Shown: positions 61,365 through 64,000 of the stretch, piece after piece | How positions within the stretch are numbered: the first letter of the stretch is position 1 | How the letters are laid out: every line of letters begins with the position of its first letter | Assembly: GCA_023055505.1 (NCBI GenBank) | Contig: JALIRH010000027.1 | Span: 3,236,501 to 3,300,500 of the forward strand | Length of the DNA stretch: 64,000 nucleotides | Origin: Callipepla californica brunnescens | Taxonomy: Eukaryota > Chordata > Aves > Galliformes > Odontophoridae | Direction: 5' to 3' | Translations under genes and position numbers: made by a program | The notes under the pieces: model-generated | Databases searched by the model: none | What the model was told of the DNA's origin: nothing | The model's input: only the letters and a program-made list of their open reading frames with translations

Positions 61365-61372
61365 CTTTGATG
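61365..61372 (+). promoter_or_regulatory. AXIN2: TCF/LEF site CTTTGATG in intron 1
   Basis: Third copy of the same 8-base core, in GCCTTTGATGTCGGGAGG near the 3' end of intron 1. TCF sites in the first intron are known for mammalian AXIN2. A weaker TTTTGATTAGATC follows 15 bases later. Confidence 0.55.
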
Positions 61373-61403
61373 TCGGGAGGATCTGGTTTTGATTAGATCA
61401 ATA

Positions 61404-61527
61404 CTCCTTTTTTCTCTTCCCCCCCCCCCCTCCCACCCCCCACCCCTCCCACCCCCCCCCCCCCCCCCCTTCCTCCCCCCCTTTTTTTTTTTTTTTTCCC
61501 TTTTTTTTTTTTTTTTTCCCCCTTCCC
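61404..61527 (+). repeat. 124-base polypyrimidine tract before exon 2
   Basis: Only C and T except for three A (61435, 61442, 61451), with C19 and T17-18 runs, ending in the AXIN2 exon 2 acceptor. It acts at least as the acceptor's polypyrimidine tract but is several times longer than needed. The opposite strand is purine-only. Confidence 0.85.
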
Positions 61528-61529
61528 AG

Positions 61530-61617
61530 AGCGGAGCCTCCCAGGATCCCCCGCTGACTCTTGCGAGCGGCACGCAGCTCCCGGAGCCTCCTCCTCCCGC
61601 AGCCCCGCTCCGGAGCC
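61530..61617 (+). other. AXIN2: AXIN2 exon 2, 5' UTR part
   Basis: 88 bases from the acceptor TTCCCAG|AGCGG to the start codon. An in-frame TGA at 61555-61557 closes the reading frame upstream, so no further N-terminal extension is possible on this exon. There is no upstream ATG in it. Confidence 0.75.
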
Positions 61618-62444
61618 ATGAGCAGCGCCGTGCTCCTCGCCCACCTCCCGGACCCCGGCAGCAGCTTCAGGGAGGACGCGCCCCGACCCCCGGTACCGGG
61701 GGAGGAGGGAGAGGCACCGCCATGCCCGCAGCCCCCCAGCTCCTTTCTCTCCAAAAGCCAAAGCTTCAAGGCCATGCCGGTGCCCGCTGCCCCGCGGAGG
61801 AATGAGAACGGGCTGGGGGAGCCGGAGGGCAGCGCGTCCCCCGATTCCCCGCTGGCACGCTGGACCAAATCCCTGCACTCGTTGTTGGGAGATCAAGATG
61901 GTGCCTATCTCTTTCGGACCTTCTTGGAAAGGGAAAAATGCGTGGATACCTTAGACTTCTGGTTCGCCTGCAACGGTTTCAGGCAGATGGACCTTAAGGA
62001 TACCAAAACTTCGAGAGTAGCCAAAGCTATCTACAAAAGGTACATTGAGAACAACAGCATCGTCTCCAAGCAGCTCAAGCCTGCTACCAAGACCTACATA
62101 AGGGATAGCATCAAGAAGCAGCAGATAGATTCCATCATGTTTGATCAGGCACAGACTGAGATCCAGACTGTGATGGAGGAAAATGCGTACCAGATGTTTT
62201 TAACTTCTGATATATACCTCGAGTACGTGCGGAGCGGAGGAGAGAACCCTGCTTACATGAGCAGCAACGGGCTGGGGAGCTTAAAAGTTGTCTGTGGCTA
62301 TCTGCCGACCTTGAACGAAGAGGAGGAATGGAGCTGCGCCGACTTCAAAAGCAAAATGCTGCCTTCGGTGGTTGGGCTGTCCAGCAAAACGCTGAGGGTT
62401 ACAGCGAGCGTCAGAGCCACCGAGACGCTGGAGAACGGCTACAG
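61618..62444 (+). CDS. AXIN2: AXIN2 first coding exon: N-terminus and RGS domain
   Basis: 827 coding bases (275 codons plus AG of an Arg codon) end at donor ACAG|GTAAGG. The start ATG has Kozak context GCCATGA and an in-frame TGA lies 63 bases upstream. The N-terminus MSSAVLLAHLPDP is the family start. RPPVPG (residues 23-28) is the tankyrase-binding motif that controls axin stability. Residues 29-80 are a Pro/Ser-rich variable linker. SPLARWTKSLHSLLGDQDG leads into the RGS domain (about 84-205: FLEREKCVDTLDFWFACNGF, IENNSIVSKQLKP, MFLTSDIYLEYV), which binds APC SAMP repeats in axins. SLKVVCGYLPTLNEEEEW follows, then the GYR donor boundary. GSK3, beta-catenin and DIX regions lie on later exons outside the window. 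No frameshift or missing key residue is seen. Confidence 0.98.
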
Positions 62445-64000
62445 GTAAGGGCATGGACGTGGGCTCCGTGGGGCCATGTGTGGGGGGGGGAGGTGGGATT
62501 TGGGGGGCATTGGCTGGATTTTTTTGCTCCCTCTGGAGTGGGAAAACAAGAGGCTGTGCTCCCCGGCCCCATTGGCTCTTTTGGTTCTTATAGATCAAAA
62601 ACTTCATAGCAACTATGTCCTCCGGACACGCGTTAATTATTGGTTCGACTTTCAAACCCATTAAGCGCGGTGGTGGAGAGGATCACAGAGGCGCATGAAT
62701 AATGTAACCTCCCAGCTCCCCGGCTTCCCCGTCAGCCAGGGCTGAGCTCTGCTGGTGATGTGGTCACGGAGCGGGATACGTACGCGCTCGTTGCATCCAA
62801 GTGTGCAACTCGAGGGAAATCCTCGTTTTGTTTTGGCTGTTGGTGTGATACGTTGCAGTCGGCGTCATGTCAGAGCCCTTTGGGATGGCTTTGAGCCAAC
62901 GTATACTTTAAAACGAAGTGGTTGAGGTCATAGGGGGCAGCTCAGGTGTAGGGGAATAGAGCACCTGGGTGCTGCCCTGCTGCGTGCTCCGGGCTGTGGC
63001 TGATGGCACTGGAGGGGACGTGGCCTGTGCTGGGGGTGGCAGAGCCCTTGGATGGGGACACTCTGCCCACCGACCCCTCCGGTGTGTTGGTGATGGTGAG
63101 GAGAGAGACAGCCCTCCGCGAGCAAAGGGGGATGGGAAGGAGGCTCTGATGAGCGAATGATGAGTTGTATAATCCCCTGAAAATGTATTCTTTCCTCTCC
63201 CCACCCTTGCCATAAGTGCGGCTTGTTGAATCAGGGTTGAGAGGAGAGGGCTCTGCTGGCAGATGTGCGCTCCTGCCTGCGGGACGGGGAGCTTGGGTTT
63301 AGCTCTGGTAAGTGCCTGACATCTCGGTGAGGGGAATTTGGAGTGCGTGTCTGTGATTCACGGACATCAAAGGGAGCGGCAGCGCAGTGGGGAGGCAGTG
63401 GTGGAGCACTCCTCCTGCCCAGTGCAGAGCTGCACGCCGTGGGGCTGAGCCCCCTGCCTGTCTTGGGGTGATGAGCTTTGGTTCGGTATCTGTGCCCCTG
63501 TTGGAGGCAGAGGAGAGGTGATGGCCACCAGAGCGGTGCAGGATGGCGGGGACGGTCTCATCCCGCCGTGGTTCTGCTGGGAGGCTGCTTGGGGTGGAAG
63601 CTGTGGTTGGCAGCTGTGGTGTGCTGGACTTTGGGTTTGGAGCTCCTCATCGCGTGCCTCAGTGTTGCTGTCTGAGCATCTGCTGTTCTCTGGAGCCTGC
63701 TGTGACCTGCTGCCCTCCGTTTGCTTTCCCGGAGAGGATGTTGGGTGCTTTCATCTTTCAGGCTTTGTTGGTGTCCGGGGCTGGGGGGGCTCAGCGTGGT
63801 GTCCCACCAGAGCTGCAGGCCCTGCTGAAGCCCACATGCTCCAGGTCCGTGGGAGCTCTCGTGCAGCTGTGGCTGCTTCCCTGATCAGCTCTGTGAGCTT
63901 TCTTTTCCTCCTTTTTGTTGGTCCCAGGATGAATGCAGCTTGCTCCTCACGTGTCAGAGTTGCCCTCCTAGGACATTAGGTGGTGCGCTGTGCTTTGATC
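62445..64000 (+). other. AXIN2: AXIN2 intron 2 (partial, right edge)
   Basis: Begins GTAAGGGC and runs off the window. It is GC-rich, with no repeat recognised and no further AXIN2 exon seen. It contains ATCAAAG at 63366-63372 and a perfect TCF/LEF word CTTTGATC at 63993-64000. Confidence 0.75.
63993..64000 (+). promoter_or_regulatory. AXIN2: consensus TCF/LEF site CTTTGATC in intron 2
   Basis: Perfect 8-base consensus at the very end of the window, 630 bases after an ATCAAAG word. Its right flank is not visible, so its context cannot be judged. Confidence 0.3.

Larger units (their letters stand above)
60400..61529 (+). other. AXIN2: AXIN2 intron 1, about 1.1 kb
   Basis: Runs from donor GTGAGT at 60400 to acceptor CCCCCTTCCCAG ending at 61529. 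It holds C runs (about C15 at 60599, C18 at 60911), G runs near 61079 and 61138, a CCCTT-type repeat near 61270-61306, a CTTTGATG site at 61365 and a 124-base pyrimidine tract before the acceptor. Open frames through it come from low-complexity composition. Confidence 0.6.
60150..64000 (+). other. AXIN2: AXIN2 gene, 5' portion (gene span)
   Basis: Covers predicted non-coding exon 1, intron 1, the first coding exon and the start of intron 2; the rest lies beyond the right edge. AXIN2 (conductin) scaffolds APC, GSK3, CK1 and beta-catenin in the cytoplasmic destruction complex. It is induced by Wnt/beta-catenin signalling as negative feedback. The gene structure of a non-coding exon 1 followed by a large exon with N-terminus and RGS domain matches the family. 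The left border is approximate. Confidence 0.85.

Noticed and set aside
59380..61370. Long open frames of 200-314 residues around the AXIN2 promoter
   Set aside because: They consist of Pro, Gly, Arg and Phe runs from homopolymers in a CpG island and lie in promoter, 5' UTR and intron sequence.
61561..61617. N-terminal extension of AXIN2 from an upstream TTG
   Set aside because: An in-frame TGA lies at 61555 and the family N-terminus begins at the ATG at 61618, which has a good Kozak context.
61393..61896. Minus-strand open frames over AXIN2 exon 2
   Set aside because: Shadows of the real coding exon and of the polypyrimidine tract (Lys/Gly runs).

Overview
The window is vertebrate nuclear DNA, almost certainly from a bird and probably a galliform close to chicken. 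At least nine interspersed repeats have the 3' end typical of CR1, the dominant avian LINE. Genes are split into short exons with GT-AG introns, and a GC-rich promoter island is present. Two neighbouring genes can be supported, both on the + strand: the last part of CEP112 (about 1-38935) and the first part of AXIN2 (about 60150-64000, running off the right edge). To my knowledge the same order and orientation occur in other amniotes (human 17q), which supports both calls.

Region 1 (1-38935) is AT-rich intronic DNA with four short coding exons of CEP112, a centrosomal coiled-coil protein. The exons are at 2452-2574, 24332-24421, 35846-35947 and 37658-37722(/37726). They read in one continuous frame to a C-terminus ending in Arg-Arg-stop. 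The last coding exon ends in a near-perfect splice donor, and a downstream acceptor at 38830 begins GTAG, so the protein ends identically whether or not the last intron is removed. Introns hold scattered CR1 fragments, short microsatellites and homopolymers, and one small telomere-like insertion between 15-bp direct repeats (7098-7141).

Region 2 (about 38936-59480) is intergenic, more GC-rich and without a convincing gene. It holds two clusters of TCF/LEF (CTTTGAT/ATCAAAG) words (41171-41577 and 50777-51936), an isolated CpG-dense block with a POU octamer (about 45465-46180), several unique-looking AT-rich islands that resemble conserved non-coding elements, two CR1 copies and two microsatellites.

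Region 3 (about 59480-64000) is the AXIN2 5' end. It has a CpG island with homopolymer G, C and T runs, two CTTTGATG sites upstream of the predicted non-coding exon 1 and a third in intron 1. The large first coding exon (61530-62444) encodes the tankyrase-binding motif and the whole RGS domain, and is followed by the start of intron 2. AXIN2 is a scaffold of the beta-catenin destruction complex and a direct Wnt target in a negative feedback loop. The concentration of TCF/LEF words from 41 kb to the right edge therefore suggests a distributed Wnt-response regulatory landscape, which is the most interesting reading of this window. That reading is inference and needs conservation and occupancy data. 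I saw no tRNA, rRNA, CRISPR or prokaryote-type features.
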